From positions 622 through 13,195 of the forward strand of contig PMEV01000238.1 of the NCBI GenBank assembly GCA_003154855.1: DNA of 12,574 nt. Direction: 5' to 3'. This stretch comes from Bryobacterales bacterium (GTDB taxonomy: Bacteria > Acidobacteriota > Terriglobia > Bryobacterales > Bryobacteraceae). The notes beneath the pieces were generated by a model. The model saw only the letters and a list, made by a program, of their open reading frames with translations. It had not been told where the DNA came from and ran no database searches. The stretch's first letter is position 1. The number at the start of each line of letters is the position of its first letter. Shown piece after piece: positions 1 to 8,983 of the stretch. The position numbers and the translations under genes are program-made.

Positions 1-480
1 CACGGGCCCGAGTTCCCGTTCTTCTGGGGCCGGGGCAACGGCTGGGTGGCGGGCGGGATGGCCGAACTACTCAGCGAGCTGCCCAAGAAGCACCCCCAGC
101 GCGCCCGCATCCTGCAGGGCTACCTCCTGATGATGGCGTCGTTGTTGAAGTACCAGGACGCCGACGGGGTGTGGCATCAGTTGATCGACCATCCCGAGTC
201 TTACCAGGAGAGCTCCTCGACGGCGATGTTCACCTTCGCCATGATCACCGGCGTGAAGCAGGGCTGGCTCAAGCGCAAGCCCTACGCCCAGGCCGCACGC
301 AAAGGCTGGTTGGGGCTCAACAAGTTGTTCATCGACCAGGACGGCCTGGTGGACAAGGTCTGCGTCGGCACCGGCCAGACCAACAGCCTGGATTTCTACC
401 TGAACCGCCCGACGCAGAAGGGCAATCCGCACGGCCAGGCGCCGGTCCTGTGGTGCGTGAATGCGCTGCTGAAGAAGTAG
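1..480 (+). CDS. GH88/GH105-type unsaturated glycuronyl hydrolase, 3' part
   Basis: The reading frame is open from the first base and ends at TAG 478-480, so about 159 C-terminal residues are present and the N-terminus lies outside the window. The segment FWGRGNGWVAGGM (window residues 8-20) is the hallmark of the (alpha/alpha)6-barrel GH88/GH105 hydrolases. The later stretch YQESSSTAMFTFAMITG (residues 58-74) matches the family pattern of an acidic residue followed by a Ser-rich helix start and a following Gly. These enzymes remove the unsaturated glucuronyl or galacturonyl residue left by polysaccharide lyases, as in rhamnogalacturonan breakdown. The next gene is convergent, with its stop only 32 nt away, so the two are not an operon. 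Exact substrate, GH88 versus GH105, and presence of a signal peptide cannot be decided from this fragment. Confidence 0.85.
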   Translation, partial: HGPEFPFFWGRGNGWVAGGMAELLSELPKKHPQRARILQGYLLMMASLLKYQDADGVWHQLIDHPESYQESSSTAMFTFAMITGVKQGWLKRKPYAQAARKGWLGLNKLFIDQDGLVDKVCVGTGQTNSLDFYLNRPTQKGNPHGQAPVLWCVNALLKK

Positions 481-512
481 GAGCGGCTGCGACAGCGTGC
501 GGGAAAAGCGGG

Positions 513-2843
513 TCAGCGGGAGTGCGGGAGAGTCGCCGGCTGAACGAGCCGCTTCCAGGCTTCGATCGAGCGTTTGAGATTCTGGGCGGGCTCGATCTGA
601 TATTGATTGGCCACGTTCCAGCCCTGGAGGCCGATCGGGCCACGGTAGCCGAGGCGCTGCAATTCGCGCAACAGTGCACCGACGTCGAAGTTGCCGCTAT
701 CCAGCGGCTGGATCCACGCTTTGCCATCGCGATCGGCGCCATTGATGGTCACCAGCGACAACCGCGGCATGGCCAGTTTCAGGACGCGCTCCATCGAGTC
801 CGCGCCGTCGGTGCGCAGCCAATGGCAGAGATTGAATGTCACACCCACGTTCGGGCGCCCGGACTTCTCCGCCAGGCGAACGGCGTCTCCCACGCGTTCG
901 GCGAGATAGGTGACGTGGGGATACAGCGAGACCGGCACATTGTAAACCGCGGCCGCATCCGCCACCTCGCGAATGGCGGCCACCGCCAGCGTGTCCGCAG
1001 CCTGGTCCGACGGTTTGAAGTCCTGGCTCTGCACCGAGAGCCAGATCGCCGTGCCGCGCCCATGCAATGCGGCGAGATTCTGCTTGATGCCCGGGTCCAC
1101 CGAGTACTGGCCGCGATCGATCCGGACCCAGGTGAAGATGGCGAACAGCTTCAGCTTCTTCTCGTCCATCCAAGGCAGGACGCTCTCGGTGAGGTACTGC
1201 CATCGGGCCTGGTCCCCGGCGACGGGAGCGATCCCCACATACCCGAGTGCGGCCACCGTCTCGATGTCGGCGCGCTGCAGCCGGTCCTTGGTCAAGTCTT
1301 TCAGCATGGCGGTGTCCAGGGCGAAGAACTCGTTTTGAATCGGTGCGGCGGCGCCGTTCTGCTGCGCGAAAAGGGGCATGCGGCCGGCGAACAGGAGAAT
1401 CGCGACTAGGATGCACAACGATCTTACGAGCGCGCCCCAAGGCTCGCGCATCGGGCGGGACATCATCCGGCGGGCGGCCTCGTCGCCGGCGATGGTCTCC
1501 TTGACGGGATCCCACCGAATGGGACGGCCGGTGCGCAGGCAGATGTCGGAGAGCTGGCTGATCAGATCGGAGCGGACGGCGCTCTCGATCGGATCCACGA
1601 ACTCTTTGCGCGCTTTGATGCACTCGATCCAGCCCAACTGGTGGCCGGCGGGCGGACGCTCCCACGGGCCGCTCGCCAGCACCTGCTCCTCATGAATGGG
1701 GCTCTGCTGCAGGTGAATCTCGTTCGGGCCGATCGCCGAGTCGAGCAACGAGGCTGGTTCCGTCAGCACCTGTTGGTAAGCCACGGCCACCCATCCCTCG
1801 CTTCCGACGAAGATGGCGCCATCATGCACGCTATGCACCGAGCCTCCGCCAAACGCCGGCTGCGGAGCATCGGAAACCGTTTTGAAGGTCTCGCTATCCA
1901 GGAAGTGCAGGACCAGGCCGTTTTCGTAAGTGCAGCGCAGGTCCCAGGCGATGGCGCAGTTGTAGAGCCCTTCCTTCGGAAATTGGCCGGTCCCCTCGTA
2001 GGTAACTGGAATGGTAAGCCCCGCGTGGTCCGCCCACCATTGCACCTGGTCCAAAGGATGCGCCGCCCAATTGGCAATGAAGCCCAAACAGTAGTCGCGG
2101 ATGTGGAACATGCCAGGCCCCACGCGGTCCGGACAAAAAGGCGCTTCCGGCGCGGGCCCCAGCCACATTTCGTAGTCGAAGCCCTTGGGAACGGGGAGCA
2201 CCGGGGTGGCGGAACCGCCGGCTATGGAGGGCGGTGAGACGACATAGATCTTGCGCACCTTGCCAATGCGGCCGTTCAGGACCAACTCCAGCGCGTGGCG
2301 CGCGTCGGGAGTGGAGCGGCGCTCGGCCCCGTACAGGAAACCGCGCCGATACTTGCGCACCGCCTTGAGCGCGGCCAGGTCCATCTCGATGCTGACTCCC
2401 AGCGGCTTCTCGGTATGGCAGTCCTTGCCGGCCTGAAGGGCGGCGATGGTGATGGGCACGTGCCAGTGGTCCGGAGTGGCGATGTAGACGGCATCGAGAT
2501 CCTTCTGGAGGAGCAATTCGCGGAAGTCGTTGTAGAGCCGGATGCCGCGGTAGGTTCCGGCTGGCTTCTGCTTAGCGTAGAGTCCCTCGAAAAACTGCTT
2601 CGCCTGGACCCGGCGGTCTTCCCGCACGTCGCAGACGGCCACAATCTCGCAGGCATCGATGGGAATGTAGTGCTTGGCTTCGAAGACGCCGCGGCTTCCG
2701 GAGCCGATGATCCCCACCGCCACGCGATCGCTGGGCGGGGTAGCGCCGCGTCCCAAGACGCGGGCGGGCACGATGAGCGGCGCGGCGAGAGATCCGGTCA
2801 GCGCGCCAAGAAACGACCGGCGAGAGGCAGTGGTGGTGTTCAT
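513..2843 (-). CDS. Tat-exported Gfo/Idh/MocA oxidoreductase continuous with a sugar-phosphate-isomerase-like TIM barrel
   Basis: One uninterrupted frame gives 776 residues. ATG 2843 was chosen because it is followed by a twin-arginine signal (ASRRSFLGAL, residues 6-15) and a hydrophobic stretch. Upstream in-frame codons lie inside the divergent gene. Residues 41-52 (VAVGIIGSGSRG) are the NAD(P)-binding Rossmann loop, 123-128 are TPDHWH, and 145-149 are EKPLG, the EKP motif of Gfo/Idh/MocA enzymes. That domain reaches its usual end near residue 468 (RPMREPW), where the stop is normally found. The frame instead continues into a basic then strongly hydrophobic segment (470-487) and LFAQQ, like a second signal peptide. 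It then enters a domain resembling sugar phosphate isomerase/epimerase TIM barrels (about 505-770; YPHVTYLAER, TFNLCHWL, GLQGW). A separate downstream protein could start at ATG 1451 (residue 465). Substrates are unknown; oxidation or epimerisation of exported sugars is family inference. Confidence 0.85.
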   Translation of the reverse strand: MNTTTASRRSFLGALTGSLAAPLIVPARVLGRGATPPSDRVAVGIIGSGSRGVFEAKHYIPIDACEIVAVCDVREDRRVQAKQFFEGLYAKQKPAGTYRGIRLYNDFRELLLQKDLDAVYIATPDHWHVPITIAALQAGKDCHTEKPLGVSIEMDLAALKAVRKYRRGFLYGAERRSTPDARHALELVLNGRIGKVRKIYVVSPPSIAGGSATPVLPVPKGFDYEMWLGPAPEAPFCPDRVGPGMFHIRDYCLGFIANWAAHPLDQVQWWADHAGLTIPVTYEGTGQFPKEGLYNCAIAWDLRCTYENGLVLHFLDSETFKTVSDAPQPAFGGGSVHSVHDGAIFVGSEGWVAVAYQQVLTEPASLLDSAIGPNEIHLQQSPIHEEQVLASGPWERPPAGHQLGWIECIKARKEFVDPIESAVRSDLISQLSDICLRTGRPIRWDPVKETIAGDEAARRMMSRPMREPWGALVRSLCILVAILLFAGRMPLFAQQNGAAAPIQNEFFALDTAMLKDLTKDRLQRADIETVAALGYVGIAPVAGDQARWQYLTESVLPWMDEKKLKLFAIFTWVRIDRGQYSVDPGIKQNLAALHGRGTAIWLSVQSQDFKPSDQAADTLAVAAIREVADAAAVYNVPVSLYPHVTYLAERVGDAVRLAEKSGRPNVGVTFNLCHWLRTDGADSMERVLKLAMPRLSLVTINGADRDGKAWIQPLDSGNFDVGALLRELQRLGYRGPIGLQGWNVANQYQIEPAQNLKRSIEAWKRLVQPATLPHSR

Positions 2844-2852
2844 CTTGATCCG

Positions 2853-2858
2853 AGTATA
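2853..2858 (-). promoter_or_regulatory. -10-like box TATACT for the oxidoreductase gene
   Basis: TATACT on the minus strand ends 9 nt before ATG 2843. Transcription would start within a few bases of the start codon, giving an almost leaderless mRNA. No convincing -35 hexamer is visible 17 nt further upstream. It is one of two divergent TATACT boxes in the 60-bp gap between the oxidoreductase and metallophosphoesterase genes. Confidence 0.4.
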
Positions 2859-2891
2859 GAAAATGGCAGGGTTTCCCGCACGCGGCTTCCG

Positions 2892-2897
2892 TATACT
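2892..2897 (+). promoter_or_regulatory. -10-like box TATACT for the metallophosphoesterase gene
   Basis: TATACT followed by exactly six bases (TGAGGA) and then ATG 2904. The expected transcription start coincides with the A of the start codon, as in leaderless genes. The GAGGA between box and ATG is too close to the start to act as a normal ribosome binding site. No clear -35 is seen. Confidence 0.4.
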
Positions 2898-2903
2898 TGA
2901 GGA

Positions 2904-4211
2904 ATGTTGCGCCTTCGACGCCTGATTTCCGTTCTTCTGCTCGTGGCTGCGGCGGCCACCGCGCAGCAGACGCTGCGCTCGCTCTCGCTGCTGCATGTCG
3001 GCGACTTGCACGCCAACCTGCTGCCGGACGCGCAGGATCACGGCGGGTTTGCGCGCCTGGCCACGGCCATCCGGCGCGAACAACGGGGTTGCACTTCGTG
3101 CCTGCTGGTAAACGGCGGCGACCTGGTGCAGGGCACGCCGGTTTCGACCATCTATCGCGGCTTGCCGGTGTATCAGATTGCCCGGCTGTTCCACTTTCAG
3201 GTCTCGACGCTGGGCAATCACGACTTCGACTACGGGTGGGAACGGACCGCGGAGTTCCTGAAGGCCGGCGTTTCGCCCATCGTCAGCGCCAACGTGGTGG
3301 ATGGCGGCGGCCGGTTGTTCACGCGCCACGCCTACGCGATCCGCAACGTGAACGGCATTCGCGTGGCCGTGATCGGCGCGCTCATGGGCGACCTGGAGAA
3401 CTACGAAGCGCCGGTAAAGCTGGGGCCCTGGCACTCGCTGCCGCCGGTGGAAACGGTGCGGAAGCTGGCTACGGAACTGGCGAGCCGCGCCGATATCATC
3501 GTGCTGGTGGGCCACCTGGAGCCCGCCGAACAGCCCGCCGTGCTGCACGAAGTGCCGCAGATTTCCGTGGTCATCGGCGCGCACATACACACCGGACTCA
3601 AAGAACTCCAGGAATTCGAGCACCGGGTGTGGGTGCGCGGCGATTGCTGCGGGCAGGAACTGGACCGGCTGGATCTCCAGGTGGACGTGCCCGCCAAGCG
3701 GCTGGCTTCCTGGAACTGGAAACGCATTCGCATCGACTCGACGATTCCCCCAGACCCGGCGATGGCCGCCGAAGTGGCCAAGTGGGAGCAGCGCGTATCG
3801 AAAGTGGTGGACGTGCCCATCGGCGAATCCAAGCGCGAATTCGCGGGTGCGGACTTGCGGACGCTGATCGAGCGCGCCATGGCCGAGCAGACGGGCGCGG
3901 ATTTCGGCCTGATGAACCAGGGCGGCGTGCGTGCGAAGCTGCCGCAAGGCCCCCTGCTGGCGAGGCACGTCTGGAACGTGATGCCGTTCGACAACAAGGT
4001 GGTCACCGGGAAATTCAAAGGCTCCGAGCTGCCCCCGGTGGTCGCGCAGGTGCACGCGGTCGATCCGAATCGCGAGTACACGCTGAGCACCATCGATTTT
4101 CTGGTGGACACCGGAGGCATGGGCACCCGCGGCCTCAGCTTTTCCCAGACCGGCCCGCTGCTGCGCGACATCATGATCGACTGGATCAAGAAGAAGCAAG
4201 TGATCGAATAG
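2904..4211 (+). CDS. Exported 5'-nucleotidase/2',3'-cyclic phosphodiesterase-like metallophosphoesterase
   Basis: 435 residues with a Sec signal peptide (basic MLRLRR, then a hydrophobic core to about residue 20, ATAQQ cleavage region), so the protein is probably periplasmic. The dinuclear metal-binding blocks of calcineurin-like phosphoesterases appear in order: GDLHAN (D34, H36), GGDLVQG (D73), GNHDFDYG (N105, H106, D107), GHLEP (H204) and GAHIH (H227, H229). The C-terminal nucleotide-binding domain follows: MNQGGVRAKLPQG (about 337-349) and NVMPFDNKVV (358-367), typical of the UshA/YfkN class. Length is somewhat below the usual 500-550 residues, because the linker and C-terminal domain are compact. 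It probably dephosphorylates nucleotides or cyclic nucleotides outside the cytoplasm; the preferred substrate is not readable from sequence. It is divergent from the oxidoreductase gene and convergent with the next gene, 15 nt between the stop codons. Confidence 0.9.
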   Translation: MLRLRRLISVLLLVAAAATAQQTLRSLSLLHVGDLHANLLPDAQDHGGFARLATAIRREQRGCTSCLLVNGGDLVQGTPVSTIYRGLPVYQIARLFHFQVSTLGNHDFDYGWERTAEFLKAGVSPIVSANVVDGGGRLFTRHAYAIRNVNGIRVAVIGALMGDLENYEAPVKLGPWHSLPPVETVRKLATELASRADIIVLVGHLEPAEQPAVLHEVPQISVVIGAHIHTGLKELQEFEHRVWVRGDCCGQELDRLDLQVDVPAKRLASWNWKRIRIDSTIPPDPAMAAEVAKWEQRVSKVVDVPIGESKREFAGADLRTLIERAMAEQTGADFGLMNQGGVRAKLPQGPLLARHVWNVMPFDNKVVTGKFKGSELPPVVAQVHAVDPNREYTLSTIDFLVDTGGMGTRGLSFSQTGPLLRDIMIDWIKKKQVIE

Positions 4212-4226
4212 CGGCGCGCGGAGTGT

Positions 4227-5135
4227 CTATCGCCGCAGCAGCCGCCCGGTGAGCGAGCCGGTGCGTGGGGAGAACTGGCGGGCAGCGGCCAGCAGGTAGG
4301 GGCGAAACTCGCGGGTCCAGTAGGTCAGGTAACCCGTCCTGTGGATTTCGCGCAGCGTGGCGGCGTAGTGGTCGAGTAGCGCCGAGGCGAAGACCTGGCC
4401 GGTGCGGCGGGCGGCGTGGTGCGCGCACTTGGAGAGCCAGAGCAGGTTCTCGGGGACCCGGCCGATCGCCGCCAGGGCCAGGAGCGACGAGACGAGAAAA
4501 ACGGGACGGTCCTGCGCCGCCGCCTCTCGCTTCAGCGCCTCCCAGTTGCGCCGAACCAGATCCACGGAGGGCAGGTCGCGCGGAGGAATGCCGCGGGCTT
4601 CCTCGCGCAGGGCCGCCCACTCGCGGCGCAGGCTGGCCACATCGAGCGGCGGCGTGTTGAGCGCCTGGGCGACGCGGCCCGCGCTGCGCTCGAGACCGTC
4701 CAGCACCTGCTCGATGGTTTCGAAGTGCGAGTCCGTCTCGAGCAACCCCTCCTGCTGGAGCGCCTCGGAGATCTCGGAGATCAAGCCGCGGCCCGCGCCG
4801 GAGAGATCGGCGAGCGCCGCCATCACCCAAACCGGCGAAGCGTGAAAGGTCAGAAGGCCGGCCCACGCGACTCCATAGCCCGCGGCGTAGCGCAGCACAG
4901 ACTCGCTGGCGAGCTGGTCCTGGGGAGCATAGACCCCCTCCACCTGCCCCACCTCTTCGATCATGAAGCGCAGGCCGACTTCGACCAGGCTGCGGTAGAG
5001 GCTGGTGCGGCGCAAGCGCGGCGGCAGCACCACGTTGCCCACCTCGCGCACCAATCCGCCCGCCAGTGCGGCCGCCGAGCGCACCACCCGCTCGGGCAAT
5101 GAGAGCACGTAATTGGGCAGGCCCTGGCGCGGCAT
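4227..5135 (-). CDS. Protein of unknown function, 302 aa, with two hydrophobic helices
   Basis: The family is not recognised. The protein is rich in Ala, Leu, Arg and Glu and looks mostly helical. Two apolar stretches are visible: about residues 84-110 (ending in PVWVMAALADLSGAG) and 211-226 (PVFLVSSLLALAAIGR). Between them lies a charged, probably coiled or amphipathic region (about 112-205). There is no signal peptide. The layout faintly recalls EcsC-like membrane-associated proteins, but no diagnostic motif was seen. ATG 5135 follows a -10-like hexamer by six bases and has no Shine-Dalgarno sequence. The gene is divergent from the lipoprotein gene, sharing an intergenic region of about 57 bp, and convergent with the metallophosphoesterase gene. 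Consistent GC-rich third positions and a full-length frame support a real gene. Confidence 0.75.
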   Translation of the reverse strand: MPRQGLPNYVLSLPERVVRSAAALAGGLVREVGNVVLPPRLRRTSLYRSLVEVGLRFMIEEVGQVEGVYAPQDQLASESVLRYAAGYGVAWAGLLTFHASPVWVMAALADLSGAGRGLISEISEALQQEGLLETDSHFETIEQVLDGLERSAGRVAQALNTPPLDVASLRREWAALREEARGIPPRDLPSVDLVRRNWEALKREAAAQDRPVFLVSSLLALAAIGRVPENLLWLSKCAHHAARRTGQVFASALLDHYAATLREIHRTGYLTYWTREFRPYLLAAARQFSPRTGSLTGRLLRR

Positions 5136-5147
5136 AGGATTATGGTA
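5135..5147. promoter_or_regulatory. Overlapping divergent -10-like boxes between the 302-aa protein and the lipoprotein
   Basis: On the minus strand TACCAT (5147-5142) precedes ATG 5135 by six bases; CATAAT (5144-5139) is an alternative reading. On the plus strand TAGGAT (5135-5140) would give a leader of about 46 nt before ATG 5193. The two boxes overlap, so transcription in one direction would compete with the other. No -35 elements were recognised. Confidence 0.3.
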
Positions 5148-5192
5148 CAGCAGAGGCGCTTGCCGGGCCGAATGAAGACGATAAGGACTAGC

Positions 5193-5705
5193 ATGACGAC
5201 CAAGAGCAGTCCACCGGACGGCCTGGTGGCGATCCTGGCTGGTGTCCTGACATTGGCCGGTTGCGGCGGAGGAGCGCTTCAGTTACTCACCGTTCCCGCG
5301 GATTACAACCTGCGGAGCGCCGATCTCAGCCCCGGAGCGATCGGTTTCGAAGCCAGCAACCTTCAGACGTATGAACGGAACCCGGGCCAGCGGCTGGTGG
5401 TGATCCAACTGAAATACAAGTCGGACACGCCTCTGCGGTGCTTCGACGAACGGGGCCACAAACTGCCGTTCGTGGGTTCCTTCATCGAGGTCGATACCGC
5501 CGGCCGCTCCGCGACGATGGCGCGGGAACTTCAGATCATGGGGGATGGCGCCACGGTCGCGTACGTTTTTGCCGTGCCGGAGAGCGCCAAGACCATCGAC
5601 GTTGCCGGCTATGGAAAGCAGGCGCTTGACAAGCTGATTCCGGTGCTGACGCCCGCCACGCTCGACGAACTGAAGATCAGCCACATCGTGCGCGAGCACA
5701 ACTAA
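5193..5705 (+). CDS. Small predicted lipoprotein of unknown function
   Basis: 170 residues from ATG 5193, chosen because AAGGA (5183-5187) sits five bases upstream; ATG 5172 and ATG 5142 are in-frame alternatives. The N-terminus has a short polar region, a hydrophobic core (LVAILAGVLT) and a lipobox LAGC with Cys at residue 24, followed by Gly-Gly-Gly. It should therefore be lipid-anchored to a membrane after cleavage by signal peptidase II. The mature part (VPADYNLRSADLSPGAIGF, QRLVVIQLKYKSDTPLRCF) looks like a beta-rich domain, and the C-terminus contains an Asp-rich helical segment. No known family was recognised. The stop is 8 nt from the convergent lon stop, leaving no room for a separate terminator. 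Confidence 0.75.
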   Translation: MTTKSSPPDGLVAILAGVLTLAGCGGGALQLLTVPADYNLRSADLSPGAIGFEASNLQTYERNPGQRLVVIQLKYKSDTPLRCFDERGHKLPFVGSFIEVDTAGRSATMARELQIMGDGATVAYVFAVPESAKTIDVAGYGKQALDKLIPVLTPATLDELKISHIVREHN

Positions 5706-5713
5706 CCACGCGA

Positions 5714-8068
<2,355 letters not shown>

Positions 8069-8425
8069 TCACCCCTCCGTAACACGGATCACCAGAATCC
8101 CGTTGCTTGCCGAGACCGCTACCTGCGGGTCTGCGAATTCGCACGGGAGCTGCACCGTGCGCTCGAACCGGTTGTAGGCGATCTCCATCGAAAAGCAGGC
8201 TTCCACGCTCTCGACCAGATAGTCGCGCCGGACGCCACTCACGGTGATCCGGCAACCCTCCACCTCGACGCTGACGTCCTCGAGTAGGACGCCCGCCAGG
8301 TCGTACTTCAGCAGCCAGCCGTTCCTGAGGCGGTAGACGTCCACGGAGGGACGCCAATAAGTCCTGGCCTGGGTCTGGCAGGCCGGGAACAGAAAGGACG
8401 GCAACTGCCTGGGCTTGTTCCTCAC
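8069..8425 (-). CDS. Small heat shock protein, Hsp20/alpha-crystallin family
   Basis: 118 residues from GTG 8425. The alpha-crystallin domain starts near WRPSVDVYRLRNGWLLKYDL (24-43), continues through VEVEGCRITVSGVRR (53-67) and FERTVQLP (87-94), and ends with the family signature ASNGILVIRV (106-115). These proteins are ATP-independent holdases that keep unfolding clients soluble. The protein stops three residues after the domain, so it lacks the C-terminal tail and the I-x-I/V motif that usually link dimers into large oligomers. The N-terminal arm is also short (about 22 residues). It is the first gene of an operon with lon. A TACAAT -10-like box lies 8 nt before the GTG, with palindromic DNA upstream. 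Confidence 0.92.
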   Translation of the reverse strand: MRNKPRQLPSFLFPACQTQARTYWRPSVDVYRLRNGWLLKYDLAGVLLEDVSVEVEGCRITVSGVRRDYLVESVEACFSMEIAYNRFERTVQLPCEFADPQVAVSASNGILVIRVTEG

Positions 8426-8433
8426 CTATCTCG

Positions 8434-8439
8434 ATTGTA
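8434..8439 (-). promoter_or_regulatory. -10 box TACAAT of the hsp20-lon operon
   Basis: TACAAT on the minus strand ends eight bases before the GTG start of hsp20, so the leader would be 0-2 nt long. This argues against an RNA thermometer of the ROSE or fourU type. No consensus -35 is present; the place where it should lie (about 8457-8462) is occupied by the palindrome GCACTC-C-GAGTGC. That fits a promoter whose upstream part is covered by a regulator. Confidence 0.45.
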
Positions 8440-8486
8440 GCCCGGTCCGGGCACTCCGAGTGCGAGGCGGAAGCGGGGTAACCCCG
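8440..8486. promoter_or_regulatory. Three 6-1-6 palindromes upstream of hsp20 (candidate operators)
   Basis: Three perfect 13-nt palindromes with 6-bp arms and one central base lie in a row: GCCCGG-T-CCGGGC (8440-8452), GCACTC-C-GAGTGC (8451-8463) and CGGGGT-A-ACCCCG (8474-8486). Their centres (8446, 8457, 8480) are 11 and 23 bp apart, about one and two helical turns. The middle one has the GCACTC/GAGTGC half-sites of the HrcA-bound CIRCE element, but with a 1-bp gap instead of 9. That they are operators for a heat-shock or other repressor is inference. Confidence 0.4.
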
Positions 8487-8502
8487 GGCCGAAGTCGTCT
8501 CG

Positions 8503-8754
8503 GTGGGGGTGGCCCCGGTCATGGGCAGACCCGATCCCGAGCGCATTTGCTCTTCCATCGTGACGCGTCAGAAACTCACCTTGCGGATGCAGAATCGCAG
8601 TTTGACCCGGCTGGCGAATACCTCCCCGAAGAAGTGGGAGATCCTGTGGTCCGCCCTCTGCTTGCACTTCGCCTGCTCCAACCCCTGCAGGAATCACCGC
8701 CGCCTGCGAGTCGCGCCGACCATGGAAGAGGGGATCACGGATCACGTATGTTAG
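8503..8754 (+). pseudogene. IS1-like transposase remnant, C-terminal part only
   Basis: Translation from about 8521 to TAG 8752-8754 follows the C-terminal end of IS1-like DDE transposases block by block: GRPDPERI, TRQKLTLRMQNRSLTRLAN, KKWE, ALCLHFA, NPCRNHRRLRVAPTMEEGI, TDHV. Intact relatives read roughly SYVERQNLTMRM, RRFTRLTN, FSKKWEN, LHFAYYNFCR, TLRVTPAMEAG, TDHVW. Several normally conserved positions are changed here (YVERQ to IVTRQ, YYNF to CSNP, the final Trp to Cys). All of the protein upstream of this end is missing, with an in-frame stop at 8479-8481. The copy is therefore decayed and cannot transpose. It sits between the hsp20 promoter and the restriction-modification-like genes and marks an insertion-prone site. 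Confidence 0.8.
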
Positions 8755-8983
8755 GTTTCCGAGCTATTGGCATGACCAGCGAGGGATCCTGGGACACGCC
8801 ACCCCCAGTTTCCCCCATTCGCTGTTCGGCGACAATTAGAATTCCCTGCCGGGAAAAGTAGTTGACGCCGGACAATTCGCCCCAGTTCCAGGAACTCCAA
8901 TAGACGGGTTGGCAGCGTGGATGTGTTGCAGGGTAGTGGGCCAGAAGCTCGCTGATGGTTGGCTGTATCGCATATACTGATCC
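8755..8983. other. Gap between IS remnant and nuclease gene; no gene assigned
   Basis: No convincing gene was found. The minus strand is open across this stretch as a continuation of the shadow frame of the nuclease gene, and one plus frame is open after TAG 8847-8849 as far as the TGA at about 8978-8980. Neither matches a family I recognise. No terminal inverted repeat of the IS could be identified. The only functional-looking element is the TATACT box at 8973-8978. Confidence 0.4.
8973..8978 (+). promoter_or_regulatory. -10-like box TATACT for the nuclease gene
   Basis: TATACT followed by five bases and then the TTG taken as the start of the nuclease gene (8984). Transcription would begin at or next to the start codon. 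No -35 consensus is visible at the matching distance. The combination of a TTG start and no leader predicts low expression. Confidence 0.35.

Noticed and set aside
2904..4199. The minus-strand frame of the oxidoreductase is open far upstream, through the whole metallophosphoesterase gene.
   Set aside because: That part is rich in His, Arg and Gln and has no domain, whereas the plus strand there encodes a complete metallophosphoesterase with all metal motifs. The Tat signal at ATG 2843 marks the real start.
4211..4236. GCGGCG...CGCCGC inverted repeat between the convergent metallophosphoesterase and 302-aa genes, as a possible bidirectional terminator.
   Set aside because: The stem is only 6 bp with a 14-nt loop and no T-run on either side; such repeats are common by chance in GC-rich DNA.
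2897..4252. A 451-codon plus-strand frame overlapping the metallophosphoesterase.
   Set aside because: It is an Arg/Gly/Ala-rich shadow in another frame of a gene with clear catalytic motifs; it has no domain of its own.
8426..8439. RNA thermometer (ROSE or fourU) controlling hsp20.
   Set aside because: The -10 box lies 8 nt before the GTG, leaving no leader in which such a structure could form.
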